From JAOABV01 sp964473505 (GTDB lineage: Bacteria; Hydrothermota; Tepidihabitantia; Tepidihabitantales; CAIPLT01), in NCBI GenBank assembly GCA_964473505.1, contig CAYYPG010000088.1, positions 1 to 7,986 of the forward strand: a stretch of 7,986 nt of DNA, written 5' to 3'. The position numbers and the translations under genes are program-made. Shown one piece after another: positions 7,014 to 7,986 of the stretch; within the stretch, counting starts at the first letter, position 1, and every line of letters begins with the position of its first letter. Under the pieces are notes generated by a model. That model worked only from the letters and a program-made list of their open reading frames with translations, had not been told where the DNA came from and ran no database searches.

Positions 7014-7822
7014 ATTGGATAGTCTTCCAAAACGGTGAGTGTTTTTAGAAAATAGATGGAATCACCGCGCTCCAAAATTGACACAAATAGACAAAAAATT
7101 TCTGATTAAATACAAAAGAGCGCTCATCCAGAGTATTTTGAATACCGACAACTTTTGCTTACACGCTAAATTGAAAAAAACTGATATTTCATAAACTTTT
7201 TGTTTCGTTTGTTCGTATTTAAAGTGGCTTCCGATCAATTTGACTTTAAGTGCGATACATAAAAGACTTTATAAACTTCGTTATTGTAATATAGCCGTTC
7301 TTGATTTTGGAAGTACAATCACTTTGGAACCCTATTTTTTTACATCAAGTAGTTCTAAGGTTAGACTCTGCCCACCTGCCCAGAGCTAGCCCCGGAGCAG
7401 TCCCTTATTACGATTACGCCATAAGTGGCACAGGAAATCTCTTATCAGTATAAATGAAAAGTTTATGTTTAGTTGATAGTCAAAAATTTTACCAAGTCTA
7501 TAAGAAAAGGAATTAAACAAATTTAACTATTGTATGTATGGTAACTGATTAGATTAGTTATCAATACATTGGCTAAAAGAATCATTTTAAATTTTTTATA
7601 CCCAAACACACAATAAGTCATAAACGCAACCAACTTCAAGAAAACATTTTGTCATTGTGAAAAGCAAAGCGATAAAGAATCTCCTATGCTGACGAATTGT
7701 ATAATTTTTATAGTCCGAGATAGTTTGTATCCACAAGAAACTTTTGGTTAAAGCGAATATCAAAAAAATGGATTTTTTACAGAGCTAAAAAAATCTTAAA
7801 CTGTTTTTTGAAGGATAGATAA
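6980..7822. other. 843-bp intergenic region without a recognisable protein gene
   Basis: This gap separates the plus-strand lipoprotein gene from the minus-strand tRNA-Thr. Stops are frequent in all frames and I recognise no protein fragment, so it is either true spacer or a gene decayed beyond recognition. It holds the G+C-rich hairpin at 7359-7391 and short inverted repeats: GAGCGCTC at 7118-7125, and GTATT/AATAC around TTG at 7133-7145. An AT-only hairpin pairs 7771-7778 with 7788-7795. No CRISPR, insertion sequence, attachment site or riboswitch signature was seen. Confidence 0.6.
7359..7391. other. G+C-rich potential hairpin, candidate structured RNA (unrecognised)
   Basis: GGTTAG (7359-7364), a bulged A (7365) and CTCTG (7366-7370) can pair with CAGAGCTAGCC (7381-7391), giving 11 pairs including one U-G wobble around the loop CCCACCTGCC. 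The stretch 7359-7404 is about 67% G+C inside DNA nearer 30%. An alternative outer helix pairs TAAGG (7356-7360) with CCTTA (7403-7407). In AT-rich genomes such islands are often structured RNAs, but I see no signature of SRP RNA, tmRNA, RNase P, 6S RNA or a known riboswitch. It does not lie in the leader of any gene on either strand. The transcribed strand is unknown. Confidence 0.3.
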
Positions 7823-7894
7823 AGCCGGCGGGCGGATTCGAACCGCCGACCTGCGGTTTACGAAACCGCTGCTCTACCCCTGAGCCACGCCGGC
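7823..7894 (-). tRNA. tRNA-Thr (anticodon CGU)
   Basis: On the minus strand the sequence folds into a complete cloverleaf: 7-bp acceptor stem GCCGGCG/CGCCGGC, D stem GCTC/GAGC with loop AGGGGTA, anticodon stem GCGGT/ACCGC with loop TTCGTAA, 5-base variable region AGGTC, and T stem GGCGG/CCGCC with loop TTCGAAT. The anticodon CGT (plus-strand 7860-7862) reads ACG threonine codons. The discriminator base is T (complement of 7823). The CCA end is not encoded, since TT and then A follow, so a CCA-adding enzyme is required. Stem G+C is 38 of 42 bases. No clear promoter or terminator was identified around it. Confidence 0.97.
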
Positions 7895-7986
7895 GTATTT
7901 AGTTGATAGCGTATAGTAGGGTTAACGTATAAATATCATTTTCTTAGTGAATTTCTGATTCGGAGTTTCTAAGGTATAGAAGTAGA

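Noticed and set aside
7762..7800. A-run/T-run inverted repeats that might be a terminator downstream of the tRNA
   Set aside because: The stems are almost entirely A-T, and on the minus strand the T-run forms the first arm rather than following a stable stem, so an intrinsic terminator is not supported.
7468..7909. 12-bp direct repeat TTTAGTTGATAG at 7468-7479 and 7898-7909, the second just outside the tRNA 5' end
   Set aside because: Considered as an attachment-site pair flanking the tRNA, but it does not include the tRNA 3' end, is short, and a 12-mer match is expected by chance in 8 kb of AT-rich DNA; no integrase nearby.
7895..7986. Possible tRNA promoter (TACTAT at 7918-7913 on the minus strand)
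   Set aside because: Only four of six -10 matches and no acceptable -35 at normal spacing.
1..7986. CRISPR array, toxin-antitoxin pair, phage or defence genes
   Set aside because: No regularly spaced repeats, no paired small genes and no characteristic motifs; the intact genes are housekeeping or a lone lipoprotein.

Overview
The window looks like chromosomal DNA from an AT-rich bacterium (roughly one-third G+C by eye). It carries four complete protein genes on the plus strand (ligA, a pcm-type methyltransferase, recG and a DUF4837-like lipoprotein) and one minus-strand tRNA-Thr. The lipoprotein gene has a clean lipobox, which suggests a membrane-lipoprotein-bearing, probably Gram-negative-type cell. 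DUF4837-like lipoproteins are best known from Bacteroidota; I also associate them with uncultured phyla such as WOR-3/Stahlbacteria and Cloacimonadota. The tRNA is about 70% G+C with about 90% G+C in its stems, inside AT-rich DNA, which hints at a thermophile. None of the four protein genes has a recognisable Shine-Dalgarno sequence. The phylum assignment is inference only.

Layout. (1) 1-741: no intact gene. The minus strand carries a decayed coding region with a lysine-rich helical stretch and then, in a shifted frame interrupted by stops, a fragment resembling the second-aspartate region of a DDE transposase. It also contains a 23-bp imperfect direct repeat and a 12-bp tandem repeat. (2) 742-837: ligA upstream region with a perfect TTGACA and a weak -10, placed so that the ligA transcript would be nearly leaderless. 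(3) 838-3554: ligA and pcm, overlapping by one base (TAATG), a two-gene operon. (4) 3555-3696: 142-bp gap with a weak promoter candidate. (5) 3697-5829: recG. (6) 5830-5953: 124-bp gap with nothing convincing. (7) 5954-6979: DUF4837-like lipoprotein. (8) 6980-7822: 843-bp convergent gap without a protein gene, holding one G+C-rich potential hairpin. (9) 7823-7894: tRNA-Thr(CGU) on the minus strand, then 92 bases with nothing assignable.

Functional theme: macromolecule maintenance. LigA seals nicks in replication and repair, RecG remodels stalled forks and recombination junctions, and Pcm repairs isoaspartyl damage in proteins. Pcm carries a signal-like N-terminus, so it may be exported. The lipoprotein has no known role. 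I do not see a new multi-gene system. The points most worth following are the signal-bearing Pcm, the absence of Shine-Dalgarno sequences with a nearly leaderless ligA, the G+C-rich hairpin island, and the transposase relic.
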